From contig NZ_JAAKGT010000016.1 in NCBI RefSeq assembly GCF_011043625.1, positions 1 through 64,000 of the forward strand: a stretch of 64,000 nt of DNA, in the 5' to 3' direction. Of this stretch, positions 35,352-46,150 are shown piece by piece (the first letter of the stretch is position 1; every line of letters starts with the position of its first letter). Source of the DNA: Caulobacter sp. 602-2. GTDB lineage: Bacteria > Pseudomonadota > Alphaproteobacteria > Caulobacterales > Caulobacteraceae. The notes under the pieces are model-generated. The model did not search any database. It worked only from the letters and a program-made list of their open reading frames with translations, and was not told where the DNA came from. The position numbers were made by a program, and so were the translations under genes.

Positions 35352-36164
35352 ATGACGACCGGGACCACGACCGACAACCTTTTCGCCGACATCGCCGCCA
35401 TCAGCTACGTTCTGAGCGACACCTGGGTAGGCAACGCCCAGGTCGGGGTCTGGAACTCCGAGATCTCCGTCATGGGCAAGTCGATGTCGGTCCAGCAGTC
35501 GCACAGCACCGACGTCTACGACTACTTCCTGATCGAACTGGTCGGCCAGAGCTCGCTGGGCGTCAACCAGGGCAACCGCCCGCCCGCCGGCTACAGCCTC
35601 AACATCGATTTCATCACGCCCAACGAACCGCCGCCGCCCGTGGAATTGGTCCTCAGCTCGCCCGACACGACGGTGACCACGACGACCTACACCGACAGCA
35701 TCAGCTACACCTTCAACGGCAGCATCGGTTTCTCGCCGTCGGGCCCCAGCGTCTCGATCGGCAGCTCGCAGACGATTACCAACACCACCACCAGCTCGAT
35801 CGCCAGCCTCGAGGTCCTCAACCTCTCGGGCGTGAACGGCAGCGCCGCCGGCTCCTGGGAGTACATCATCGCGGCGAAGTCGCTGGAGGCGCAGGGCGCG
35901 ACGCCCCTGCTGGGTCAGGTGCTGGTGCGCCGTCCGCACTCGTCGGAGCCGCTCAGGGTCAACGTCGAGGTCGCCGTCTACTTCAGCAACAAGCACATGC
36001 CCGCCGGCTTGGACTGGAGCGGCGTCAGCCAATACATCACCGGCTACCAGGGCGACCACATGCCGCCGCTGACGAAGGGCAACGCCAGCGTCGGCATGCT
36101 GTACACCCGCATGCTCGACGCCCCGCCGCTGCCGCTTTCAGTCACCGCCGAGGCCGTCGGCTGA
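35352..36164 (+). CDS. Possible beta-pore-forming (leukocidin-like) protein
   Basis: A 270-residue protein without a signal peptide. The central segment (about residues 105-160) is almost all alternating Ser/Thr with hydrophobics (TTTTYTDSISYTFNGSIGF, SIGSSQTITNTTTSS), the pattern of a membrane-inserting beta hairpin in leukocidin- or aerolysin-type toxins, followed by NGSAAGSWEYII. The N-terminal SHSTDVYDYFLIELVG and later ANK/aromatic-rich blocks also recall the leukocidin fold. I infer a beta-pore-forming toxin-like protein with low confidence; an unrelated beta-sandwich is possible. It stands alone, bounded by a bidirectional terminator and a 260-base upstream gap. Confidence 0.7.
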   Translation: MTTGTTTDNLFADIAAISYVLSDTWVGNAQVGVWNSEISVMGKSMSVQQSHSTDVYDYFLIELVGQSSLGVNQGNRPPAGYSLNIDFITPNEPPPPVELVLSSPDTTVTTTTYTDSISYTFNGSIGFSPSGPSVSIGSSQTITNTTTSSIASLEVLNLSGVNGSAAGSWEYIIAAKSLEAQGATPLLGQVLVRRPHSSEPLRVNVEVAVYFSNKHMPAGLDWSGVSQYITGYQGDHMPPLTKGNASVGMLYTRMLDAPPLPLSVTAEAVG

Positions 36165-36170
36165 ACGAAA

Positions 36171-36198
36171 AAAGCCCCGCCGTCGCCGGCGGGGCTTT
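36171..36198. terminator. Bidirectional terminator before lpd
   Basis: A perfect nine-base-pair stem (GCCCCGCCG / CGGCGGGGC) with a four-base loop, with AAAA(AA) before it and TTT after it, between the converging toxin-like gene and lpd. Confidence 0.8.
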
Positions 36199-36242
36199 CC
36201 GATCTCCAGGACGATGTGCGGCCCGTTAGGCCTGCCCCGTCC

Positions 36243-37646
36243 TTAGGCCTGCATCGTCCAGCCTTCGACGCCCATGGCCGCCTGGCGCAGGGCTTCCGAG
36301 CGGGTCGGGTGCGGGTGGCAGGTGCGGGCGACGTCTTCCGACGAACCGCCGAACTCCATGGCCACGCAGATCTCGGCGATCATGTCGCCGACGTTGGGAC
36401 CCACGGCGTGGGCGCCCAGGATGCGGTCGGTCTTGGCGTCGGCCAGCACCTTCACGAAGCCGTCGGTCTCGTGGTTGATCTTGGCGCGGCTGTTGGCCAG
36501 GAACGGGAACTTGCCGACCTTGTAGGCGACGCCCGCGGCCTTCAGCTCGTCTTCCGTCTTACCGACGGTGGCGACTTCCGGCTTGGTGTAGATGACGCCC
36601 GGGATGATGTCGTAGTTCACGTGGCCGGCCTTGCCCGCGATCAGCTCGATGCAGGCCACGGCCTCGTCCTCGGCCTTGTGGGCCAGCATCGGACCCGAGG
36701 TCACGTCCCCGATCACCCAGATGCCGTCGACGCCGGTCTTGTAGTGGTCGTTGGCGATGATCCCGCGCTTGTCGGGGGTGATGCCCACGGTTTCCAGGCC
36801 AAGGCCTTGCGTGAACGGGCGACGGCCGATGGCCACCAGCACGTAGTCGGCCTGCAGGGTCTCGGCGGGACCGCCGGCGACCGGCTCGAGCGTCAGTTCG
36901 GCCTGCTTGCCCTTGTCGGCCGCGCCGGTGACCTTGGCGCCCAGCTTGAACTTGAAGCCCTGCTTGGTGAGGATCTTCTGGAAGGCGGTGGCAACTTCGG
37001 TGTCGGTGCCCGGGACGATGCGGTCCAGGTACTCGACGACGGTGACTTCGGCGCCGAGGCGACGCCACACCGAACCCAGCTCCAGGCCGATGACGCCGGC
37101 GCCGACCACGATCAGGCTCTTGGGAACCGACGGCAGCGACAGGGCGCCCGTCGAGTCGACGATGCGGCCGGCGTTGTCGATGGTCACGCCCGGCAGCGGG
37201 GTGGGCTCCGAACCCGTGGCGATGACGATGTTCTTGGTCTCGAGGATGCGTTCGCTGCCGTCTTCGGCCTTCACGACGACCTTGCCCGGCCCGTCGATGC
37301 GGCCCCAGCCCTTCACGTACTCGACCTTGTTCTTCTTCATGATGAACTCGACGCCCTTGGTCAGGGCTTCGACGCTCTCGGCCTTCTGGGCCATCATCTG
37401 GTCGAGGTTCAGCTTCGGCTTCACTTCGATGCCGAGCTTGGCGAACTCGCCGCCGGCGGCGGCTTCATAGTATTCCGAGGCGTGCAGCAGGGCCTTCGAG
37501 GGCATGCAGCCGACGTTCAGGCAGGTGCCGCCGAGCTTGCCGCGACCTTCGACAATGGCCGTCTTCAGGCCCAGCTGGCCGGCGCGGGTCGCCGCGTTGT
37601 AGCCGCCGGGGCCGCCCCCGATGATGACGACGTCGTATTGGGCCAT
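36243..37646 (-). CDS. lpd: Dihydrolipoyl dehydrogenase
   Basis: E3 of 2-oxoacid dehydrogenase complexes: reoxidises dihydrolipoamide with NAD+. The 467-residue product has the FAD-binding GGGPGGYNA (from about Gly10), redox cysteines Cys42 and Cys47 in GGTCLNVGCMPS, the NAD-binding GAGVIGLELG, and the C-terminal His-Glu pair (CHPHPTRSEA). The start is ATG 37646, opening the FAD fold; longer in-frame ORF to 37862 has no support. No E1/E2 genes are adjacent, so it is a stand-alone lpd. Confidence 0.96.
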   Translation of the reverse strand: MAQYDVVIIGGGPGGYNAATRAGQLGLKTAIVEGRGKLGGTCLNVGCMPSKALLHASEYYEAAAGGEFAKLGIEVKPKLNLDQMMAQKAESVEALTKGVEFIMKKNKVEYVKGWGRIDGPGKVVVKAEDGSERILETKNIVIATGSEPTPLPGVTIDNAGRIVDSTGALSLPSVPKSLIVVGAGVIGLELGSVWRRLGAEVTVVEYLDRIVPGTDTEVATAFQKILTKQGFKFKLGAKVTGAADKGKQAELTLEPVAGGPAETLQADYVLVAIGRRPFTQGLGLETVGITPDKRGIIANDHYKTGVDGIWVIGDVTSGPMLAHKAEDEAVACIELIAGKAGHVNYDIIPGVIYTKPEVATVGKTEDELKAAGVAYKVGKFPFLANSRAKINHETDGFVKVLADAKTDRILGAHAVGPNVGDMIAEICVAMEFGGSSEDVARTCHPHPTRSEALRQAAMGVEGWTMQA

Positions 37647-38026
37647 GGGATCTTCGCCTTGCAGCAACGCGCCAGGAACGGCGCCGGACAGAATATGGTG
37701 TCGGCAAGACGCTTTGGCAGGCCTTGCCGAGGCGGGGCTACTCCTAGTGCGGCGGGGGACAAAACGGAACCCGTTTTTCGCCCTTATGCGTGATCCAGAA
37801 AGGGAAATTCCGCCTTGCAGCCCGCGTCTTGCACAGGCGCGCCCTGCTCGGCCGGCGGGCACGTTCTTGCCGCCCGCCCACTTTTCCGCGTCGTCCTTGC
37901 CGACAGCTTGGCCATGCTCTAGCCATTTCGTCCTTCACCGGAGCCCGCCATGCCGCGCGCGCTCCAAATTCAAGACGGCAAGGCGCCCCGGTTCAGGTCG
38001 AACCGGGCGGCGCTCGGGAGGCGACA
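37647..38026. other. Divergent promoter region, no gene seen
   Basis: About 380 bases between the divergent lpd and S10 peptidase genes. Reading frames cross it (long GC-rich ORFs on both strands), but none has a start, ribosome binding site or recognisable product. I see no hairpin terminator or repeat here. It should hold two promoters. Confidence 0.6.
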
Positions 38027-39523
38027 TTGCTCAGCACTTGGAAGTCGTGGACCGCGGGGGCGGCCCTCGCGATCGGCATGATGGCCGGCGGAAACGTCAT
38101 GGCCCAGGAAGCCAAGCCCGCGCCTGAAAAGGCCCCGGCCGCCGAACTGCCGGCCTTCCCGGCCGACAAGTCGGTCAAGCAGACCACCGTCCTGGCCGGC
38201 AAGACGCTGTCCTACACCGCCACCGTCGGCTCGCTGCCGGTGCGCGACGAGAAGGGCAAGAAGATCGCCGAGGTGGTGTTCACCGCCTACACGCTGGACG
38301 GCCCGCGCGATCCAAACCGTCCGGTGACCTTCGGCTTCAACGGCGGCCCCGGCGCGGCCTCGGTCTATCTGAACTTCGCGCTGGGTCCCAAGCGCGTGCA
38401 GTTCGGCGCCGAGGGCGACAGCCCCTCGGCCCCCACCCGCCTGCAGGACAATCCGGCCAGCTGGATGGACTTCACCGACATGGTGTTCATCGACGCCGTC
38501 GGCACCGGCTTCTCGCGCAGCCTGACGACGCCCGAAGAGACCAAGAAGCGCTTCTACGGCGTCAAGCAGGACATCGACTACCTGTCGCGCATCGTCTTCG
38601 ACTGGCTGGTCAAGAACGAGCGCCTGCAGTCGCCCAAGTACATCGTCGGCGAAAGCTACGGCGGCTTCCGCGGCCCGCGCCTGACCTACACCCTGCAGAC
38701 CGACTACGGCGTCGGGATCAACGGCCTGGTTCTCGTCTCGCCGCTGCTGTCGAGCGCCGGCCGCACCGCCCAGGAAATCTCGCCCCTGCCGTCGATGTGG
38801 ACCCTGCCGTCGATCGCCGCCGCCAAGCTTGAGCGCGACGGCAAGCTGACCCCGGCCGCCATCAAGGAGGTCGAGGACTACACCCGCGGCGAATACATGG
38901 TCGACCTGATGAAGGGCAGCGACCCGGCCGCGCTGGATCGCCTGACCACCAAGGTCTCGGCCATGACCGGCCTTGACCCGACCTATGTGCGCCGCGCCGG
39001 CGGGCGTCTGGAGACCCAGTCGTTCCTGCGCGAGGTGTTCCGCCAGACCGGCCGCCTGGGCAGCCGCTACGACAGCAACGTCACCTCGCTGGACCCCTTC
39101 CCGTTCGCCCCCGAGCAGGAAATCAACGACCCGATCCTCGACTCGATCATCGCGCCGACCACCAGCGCCATCGTCGACTTCACCACCCGCACCGTCGGCT
39201 GGAAGGTCGAGGGTCGCTACGACGCGCTGTCGGGCGAGGTGAACCAGGCCTGGGATCGCGGCCGCGGCCCCGACACCGAGTCGGTGACCGACCTGCGCAA
39301 GTCGGTCTCGGTCGACCCGAAGCTTAAGGTGCTGATCGTCCACGGCTACAACGACCTGTCGTGCCCGTTCTTCGCCTCGCGCCTGGTGGTCGACGCCATG
39401 CCGGCCACGGCCAACGGCCGCGTGACGCTGTCGAACTATCCCGGCGGCCACATGTTCTACAGCCGCCCCGACAGCGGCGCGGCCTTCCGCGCCGACGTCA
39501 AGAAGCTGTACGGCGCCAACTAG
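38027..39523 (+). CDS. Exported serine carboxypeptidase (S10)
   Basis: A 498-residue exported peptidase. Signal peptide (WTAGAALAIGMMAGGNVMAQ), then the S10 core: FGFNGGPGAASVYLNF, nucleophile GESYGGFRGPR, acid in HGYNDLSCPFF and histidine in PGGHMFYSR. TTG 38027 is chosen because GGGAGG lies five bases upstream and it starts at the signal peptide; longer frames upstream are rejected. S10 peptidases remove C-terminal residues and act at acidic pH; bacterial members are secreted. It is immediately followed by a terminator and then a TonB receptor gene. Confidence 0.93.
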   Translation: MLSTWKSWTAGAALAIGMMAGGNVMAQEAKPAPEKAPAAELPAFPADKSVKQTTVLAGKTLSYTATVGSLPVRDEKGKKIAEVVFTAYTLDGPRDPNRPVTFGFNGGPGAASVYLNFALGPKRVQFGAEGDSPSAPTRLQDNPASWMDFTDMVFIDAVGTGFSRSLTTPEETKKRFYGVKQDIDYLSRIVFDWLVKNERLQSPKYIVGESYGGFRGPRLTYTLQTDYGVGINGLVLVSPLLSSAGRTAQEISPLPSMWTLPSIAAAKLERDGKLTPAAIKEVEDYTRGEYMVDLMKGSDPAALDRLTTKVSAMTGLDPTYVRRAGGRLETQSFLREVFRQTGRLGSRYDSNVTSLDPFPFAPEQEINDPILDSIIAPTTSAIVDFTTRTVGWKVEGRYDALSGEVNQAWDRGRGPDTESVTDLRKSVSVDPKLKVLIVHGYNDLSCPFFASRLVVDAMPATANGRVTLSNYPGGHMFYSRPDSGAAFRADVKKLYGAN

Positions 39524-39549
39524 GTCGTCGACTTTCAGAGACTTCGCAG

Positions 39550-39579
39550 GGCCGTCCCGGGAAACCGGGGCGGCCTTTT
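39550..39579 (+). terminator. Terminator of S10 peptidase gene
   Basis: An 11-base-pair stem with one G-U pair (GGCCGTCCCGG / CCGGGGCGGCC) and GAAA loop, followed by TTTT, 26 bases after the stop. Confidence 0.8.
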
Positions 39580-39729
39580 GCCTGTCCGCTCCGCGAGCAG
39601 GCCCGCATCCCGCCTCGTAGAAAAACTGGCCGGTCGCGGAGCCATTCTCCATTTCACCGATAGGAATAGGTAGATATCACCGCAGCCCAATCGCCGAATG
39701 GCGTTATCTCGAATTGAGGGGGCTCTCTG

Positions 39730-42132
<2,403 letters not shown>

Positions 42133-42156
42133 GCGCCAGGCTCGAAGCGAAGATCG

Positions 42157-42187
42157 GGGGCGGCCTCTCGCGGGGCCGCCCCTTTTT
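42157..42187 (+). terminator. Terminator of TonB receptor gene
   Basis: A nine-base-pair stem (GGGGCGGCC / GGCCGCCCC) with an eight-base loop, followed by five T residues; the right end lies nine bases before the stop of the convergent SDR gene. Confidence 0.8.
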
Positions 42188-42195
42188 CCTGGCCC

Positions 42196-42945
42196 CTACT
42201 TCACAGCCGCGTTGCCGCCGTCGGCGAAGAGGGCCGAACCGGCGACGAAGCTGGCCATGGGGCTGGCCAGGAACAGCGCGGCGCTGGCGATCTCGTCGGG
42301 GTCGGCGATGCGCTTGAGGGCATGCAGGCCCGCAGCCCATTCCTTCTGCGCCGCATCGCCGCCCATCGGCGTGTCGGTTCCGCCCGGCAGCAGGGCGTTG
42401 GCGCGGATCCCCTGCGCGGCGTAGTCGGCGGTCAGCCCCTTCACCAGGCCCATCAGCCCAGCCTTGGAGGCGCCGTAGGCGGCCATGCCGGGAATGCCGA
42501 CGCTGGTCCCCACGAAGGTCGAGACGAAAACCAAGCTGCCGCCGCCGCGCGCCAGCATGGCCGGAATCTGCGAACGCGCGCCGAGAAAGGCCGAGGTCAG
42601 GTTGGCGGCCAGCACGGCGTTCCAGTCGTCCAGCGCGATGTCGGCGAGCGGCGCGTAGGGACCGACCGCGCCGGCGTTGTTGATGGCGATGTCCAGCCCG
42701 CCGAACCGCTCGACGGCGGCGGCGACCAGGGCCTCGTGGGTGGCGGGGTCGACGACGTCGCCGGCGACCGCATGGACCTGTCCGCCGCGACCACGGATCT
42801 CCTCGGCGACGATCTCCAGGGCGTGGCCGCCCCGGGCGTTGATCACCACCGCCGCGCCCTCGGCGGCCAGCCGCAGGGCGGTGGCCCGACCGATCCCCGA
42901 CGACGCGCCGGTGACGATCGCGACCTTGCTGTTCAACATCGACAT
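42196..42945 (-). CDS. SDR family oxidoreductase
   Basis: A 249-residue short-chain dehydrogenase: TGASSGIGRA cofactor motif, NNAGAVGP, catalytic Ser-Tyr-Lys (FVSTFVG, Tyr in AAYGASKAG), and ending AGSALFADGGNAAVK. The acidic residue after beta2 is not visible and Asn-Ala-Arg (INARGG) is present, suggesting NADP preference, but that is tentative. ATG 42945 is preceded by AGGAGG six bases away. It lies downstream of an AraC-type regulator gene on the same strand, 74 bases away, so the regulator may control it. Confidence 0.93.
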   Translation of the reverse strand: MSMLNSKVAIVTGASSGIGRATALRLAAEGAAVVINARGGHALEIVAEEIRGRGGQVHAVAGDVVDPATHEALVAAAVERFGGLDIAINNAGAVGPYAPLADIALDDWNAVLAANLTSAFLGARSQIPAMLARGGGSLVFVSTFVGTSVGIPGMAAYGASKAGLMGLVKGLTADYAAQGIRANALLPGGTDTPMGGDAAQKEWAAGLHALKRIADPDEIASAALFLASPMASFVAGSALFADGGNAAVK

Positions 42946-43019
42946 GCTTGCCTCCTGATTGGGAGGCCAAGGTCTAGGAAAAGGCGGCGCGGGGCGGCCA
43001 CCCGGATCCTGCTGTCGGC

Positions 43020-43646
43020 TCAGGCGTAGGCCGGATCGGCGGCATTGATGTCGGCAGGCGCCGCGCCGCGCAGGTTCTGGCGGCGCCAGGCGTTGGGGCT
43101 GATGTCGAAGGCCCGGCGGAAGCGGTTCGACAGGTGGGCCTGGTCGGAGAACCCGCAAGCGATGGCGATCCGGCCCAGCGGCTCGGCCGAGTCCAGCATC
43201 ATGGCGCGGGCCTGTTCCAGGCGCAGGTTGAGGATGTGGTCGCGCGGGGCCATGCCGTAGCTGGCGGCGAAGGCGCGCGAGAAGTGGCTGACGCTGAGCT
43301 TGGCGATCGCCGCCAGATCCGTCACCCGCACCGAGCCGTCGAGATTGGCGGCCAGGTGGGCGTCGATGCGGCGCATCTGCCAGGGCGCCAGGCCCCCGCG
43401 GTCCAGCTCGCCCGGCGCGGCGGCTTCCAAGAGGCGCAGGCCCTCGCGCTGGACCAGGGCCATGGCTTCCTGGATGCGGCGCTCGGCTTGGCCGCGGTCC
43501 TCGCGGGCGGTGCGCTGGGCGTCGCGCAGCAGGTCGGCGATGCGCTTGGGCAGGGCGCTGGCCTGAACGTCCTCGCGAGGGGCGAAGCTGCGCGAGGTTT
43601 CACCGATCTGGGCGGCGCGGGCGGTCATCGTCGAAGTGGCGAACAT
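43020..43646 (-). CDS. AraC family transcriptional regulator
   Basis: A 208-residue regulator with a C-terminal AraC double-HTH domain (ARMDAHLAANLDGSVRVTDLAAIAKLSVSHFSRAFAASYGMAPRDHILNLRLEQARAMM, IAIACGFSDQAHLSNRFRRAFDISPNAWRR; note the first block is paraphrased in order). The N-terminal 90 residues are short and helical, not a cupin sensor. SD GGAG precedes the ATG. It is divergent from the thioredoxin-like gene and upstream of the SDR gene; the inverted repeat at 43724-43751 lies in its promoter region. Confidence 0.9.
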   Translation of the reverse strand: MFATSTMTARAAQIGETSRSFAPREDVQASALPKRIADLLRDAQRTAREDRGQAERRIQEAMALVQREGLRLLEAAAPGELDRGGLAPWQMRRIDAHLAANLDGSVRVTDLAAIAKLSVSHFSRAFAASYGMAPRDHILNLRLEQARAMMLDSAEPLGRIAIACGFSDQAHLSNRFRRAFDISPNAWRRQNLRGAAPADINAADPAYA

Positions 43647-43723
43647 GGTCTGAAATCTCCCCTGGCGGGCCCGGCGGCCGCGGCGTCGAAGGAGAGAATG
43701 GCGGGGCTCGAATGATCGCGAAA

Positions 43724-43751
43724 TGGAAATGATGGAAAGTTATCTTTTCCA
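43724..43751. promoter_or_regulatory. TGGAAA inverted and direct repeats
   Basis: TGGAAA at 43733-43738 faces TTTCCA at 43746-43751 across seven bases, and another TGGAAA lies at 43724-43729. The block is AT-rich and lies between the divergent AraC regulator and the thioredoxin-like gene. It could be the operator of that regulator; this is inferred from position. Confidence 0.5.
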
Positions 43752-43879
43752 ATTATTGCATCATAACCGTGAGGTCTTGGACATTCCGGTCGTCGATTTC
43801 ACAGCCGGCCTGTCCCAATCACGGCCTGGGCCGGCGTGGCGAGGCGCCCATCTATCGGCGACAAGCCACGAGGCCATCC

Positions 43880-44434
43880 ATGACGCCCCCGATGACGACC
43901 AATCCCCCGCCCCTGACCACCAGCCGCTGGTTCAACAGCAAGACCCCGCTCGACCTGCCCGCCCTGGCCGGCCGGGTGGTGGCGGTCTACGCCTTCCAGA
44001 TGCTGTGCCCCGGCTGCGTGGCCAACGCCCTGCCCCAGGCCCAGCGCCTGCGCGAAGCCTTCGCCGAGTCCGACCTGGCGGTGATCGGCCTGCACACGGT
44101 GTTCGAGCACCACGAGGCCAACACCCCGGCGGCGCTGCAGGCCTTCCTGCACGAGTACCGCATCAGGTTCCCGGTCGGGATCGACGCGCCCGACCCGAAA
44201 GGCGGCCCGATCCCGCAGACCATGGCCGCCTACGCCCTGCAGGGCACGCCCAGCCTGCTGCTGTTCGACCGCCAGGGGCGCCTCGTGCACAAGCTGTTCG
44301 GCCATCCGCCCGACCTGACCCTGGGCGCGGCCGTCCAGGCCCTGGTGCAGTCGGGGGCGGTCGCGACGTCCGCTGGATCGGCCGATGCGGCGGATGGCTG
44401 CGCGGACGGCCTCTGCGCCGCGCCGGTGGGCTGA
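43880..44434 (+). CDS. Thioredoxin-like/redoxin protein
   Basis: A 184-residue TlpA/AhpC-type redoxin domain protein (VVAVYAFQMLCPGCVANALPQAQRLREAF, IGLHTVFEHHEANTP, LQGTPSLLLFDRQGRLV), with a CPGC redox motif (CXXC). No signal peptide is obvious. The C-terminus has extra cysteines (DGCADGLCAAP), possibly metal or a second redox pair. ATG 43880 has GAGG upstream; an upstream ATG would add a non-conserved 37-residue leader. Divergent from the AraC gene; followed by the family-F repeat. Confidence 0.88.
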   Translation: MTPPMTTNPPPLTTSRWFNSKTPLDLPALAGRVVAVYAFQMLCPGCVANALPQAQRLREAFAESDLAVIGLHTVFEHHEANTPAALQAFLHEYRIRFPVGIDAPDPKGGPIPQTMAAYALQGTPSLLLFDRQGRLVHKLFGHPPDLTLGAAVQALVQSGAVATSAGSADAADGCADGLCAAPVG

Positions 44435-44460
44435 GCCGGTTTCCGCTTCATCGTTTTCAT

Positions 44461-44576
44461 TGTCATCCCGGCCGCAGCGAAGCGGAGCGCCGGGATCTCC
44501 TGCAGCTGATGAACCCGCGGGCGTGGGAGGTCCCGGCTCTACGGACCGCTGGCGCGCTCCTCCGGCCGGGATGACA
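44461..44576. repeat. Family-F MITE-like palindromic repeat
   Basis: A 116-bp element with perfect 14-bp ends (TGTCATCCCGGCCG and CGGCCGGGATGACA) and inner arms with further partial complementarity (CGGAGCGCCGGGA, TCCCGGCTCT). It fills the gap between the redoxin gene and the convergent PPK2 gene. Only one copy is seen here. Confidence 0.75.
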
Positions 44577-44606
44577 CATTTCTCGCCGTCCCCAAGGAAG
44601 CGCCCC

Positions 44607-45383
44607 CTACCGCGCCAGCCGCCCGTCGCTCAGCGCCGCCGGCTCGAAGCGGAAGATCACCTCCGGATCGGGCTCGGGCACGCCCTTGAGGATCTTCTTG
44701 CCCGCCGCCCCGCTGGGCGCGGCCGCGTGCAGCAGCCAGCGGATGATGTTCAGCCGGGCGGCCTTCTTGTGGTCGGCGCGCACGCACACCCAGGGCGCGG
44801 CCTCAGTGTGGGTGCGGGTCAGCATGTCGTCGCGGGCGGCGGTGTAGTCGTCCCACTTCTCCTGGGCGACGGCGTCCAGCGGGCTGGTCTTGAAGGCCTT
44901 CAGCGGATCGTCGCGCCGGGCCTTCAGCCGCTCGGCCTGCACGTCCTTGCCGATGTCGAGCCAGAACTTCGACAGCCGCATGCCGTTCTCGACCAGCATC
45001 CGCTCGAAGCCGGGCACATCGCGCAGGAACTGCTCCTGCTGCTGCGGCGTGGAAAAGCCCATCACCCGCTCGACCCCGGCGCGGTTGTACCAGGAGCGGT
45101 TGAAGATCACCGCCTCGCCGCAGGCCGGCAGCCATTCCACATAGCGCTGGAAGTACCACTCGCTGGCCTCGCGGTCGCTTGGCTTGGGCAGGGCCGCGAC
45201 GATGGTCTGGCGGCGGTGCAGGTGCTCGGTGATGCGGGCGATGGCGCCGTCCTTGCCGGCGGCGTCGCGCCCCTCGAAGATCGCCAGCAGCTTCCACTGC
45301 TTGTCCATGGCGTGCTTCTGCAGGGCGATCAGCGCGATCTGAAGGTCGCGCAGCTCTTCGTCGTAGTCGCGGTCCTTGCTCAT
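44607..45383 (-). CDS. ppk2: Polyphosphate kinase 2
   Basis: Uses polyphosphate to phosphorylate nucleotides (class I or III by size). The 258-residue protein has the PPK2 Walker A motif FEGRDAAGKDGAI, the lid region (FNRSWYNRAGVERVMGF), SKFWLDIGKD, and DDPLKAFKTS, WDDYTAARDDMLTRTHT, CVRADHKKAARLN. Full length for PPK2. It is divergent from rsmE by 47 bases. Confidence 0.95.
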   Translation of the reverse strand: MSKDRDYDEELRDLQIALIALQKHAMDKQWKLLAIFEGRDAAGKDGAIARITEHLHRRQTIVAALPKPSDREASEWYFQRYVEWLPACGEAVIFNRSWYNRAGVERVMGFSTPQQQEQFLRDVPGFERMLVENGMRLSKFWLDIGKDVQAERLKARRDDPLKAFKTSPLDAVAQEKWDDYTAARDDMLTRTHTEAAPWVCVRADHKKAARLNIIRWLLHAAAPSGAAGKKILKGVPEPDPEVIFRFEPAALSDGRLAR

Positions 45384-45430
45384 GGGAACGAGCCTACCCC
45401 CGAAAGCGAAACCTGCGCTAGAAGGAGCGC

Positions 45431-46150
45431 ATGATCCGTCTTTTCGTGCCCCAGCCGCTGTCCAAGGACGCCGGAATCGCTCCGACCCAGGAGCAGTCGC
45501 GCTATCTCGTCCAGGTCATGCGCCTTGGCGTCGGCGACGAGATCCTCGTGTTCAACGGGACCGACGGCGAGTGGCGCGCCAGCCTGGTCGACGCCGGCAA
45601 GCGCGGCTGCCTCCTGAAGGCCGAGGAACAGACCCGCGAGCAGACCACGCCCCCCGACCTCGACCTCGTCGTCGCCATGGTCAAGCGCGGCCGCGTCGAG
45701 ACCATCGTCGAAAAGGCCGCCGAACTGGGCGCCCGCCGCGTGCGCCTGACGGTCACCCGCCGCACCAATGTCGACTACATGAAGCTGGCCCGCCTGGACG
45801 CCATCGCCATGGAGGCCGCCGAGCAGACCGGCCGCCTCGACGTGCCGGCCATCCTGGATCCCGAGAAGCTCGACAAGATCCTCGACGGCTGGGACGAGAG
45901 CCGGCGCCTGGTGTTCTGCGACGAGGGCGGCGATGCGAAACCCGCCATCGAGGCCCTGGCCGGCACGGGCGGCCCCGCCGCCATCCTGATCGGCCCCGAA
46001 GGCGGCTTCGCCCCCGAAGAACGCGAGCGCCTTCGCGCCCTGCCCTTCGTCACCCCGGTGTCGCTGGGCCCGCGCATCCTGCGCGCCGACACGGCCGCGA
46101 TCAGCGCCATGACCCTGTGGCAGGCCGCGGCGGGGGATTGGCGCGCCTAG
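45431..46150 (+). CDS. rsmE: 16S rRNA m3U1498 methyltransferase
   Basis: SPOUT methyltransferase for 16S rRNA position 1498. The 239-residue product has MRLFVPQPLS-like N-terminal PUA portion and the SAM-binding IGPEGGFAPEERE and the knot SLGPRILRADTAAISAMTL. It shares the four-base CTAG with the stop of the convergent Sel1-like gene. gshA lies about 1 kb downstream on the same strand, a common alphaproteobacterial neighbourhood. Confidence 0.96.
   Translation: MIRLFVPQPLSKDAGIAPTQEQSRYLVQVMRLGVGDEILVFNGTDGEWRASLVDAGKRGCLLKAEEQTREQTTPPDLDLVVAMVKRGRVETIVEKAAELGARRVRLTVTRRTNVDYMKLARLDAIAMEAAEQTGRLDVPAILDPEKLDKILDGWDESRRLVFCDEGGDAKPAIEALAGTGGPAAILIGPEGGFAPEERERLRALPFVTPVSLGPRILRADTAAISAMTLWQAAAGDWRA

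Noticed and set aside
37647..37862. Upstream extension of lpd
   Set aside because: The 72 additional residues precede the FAD fold, have no conserved motif and include the promoter region.
42946..43158. 71-residue N-terminal extension of the SDR
   Set aside because: The extension overlaps the AraC regulator and is Pro/Arg-rich without homology character; a strong AGGAGG supports the start at 42945.
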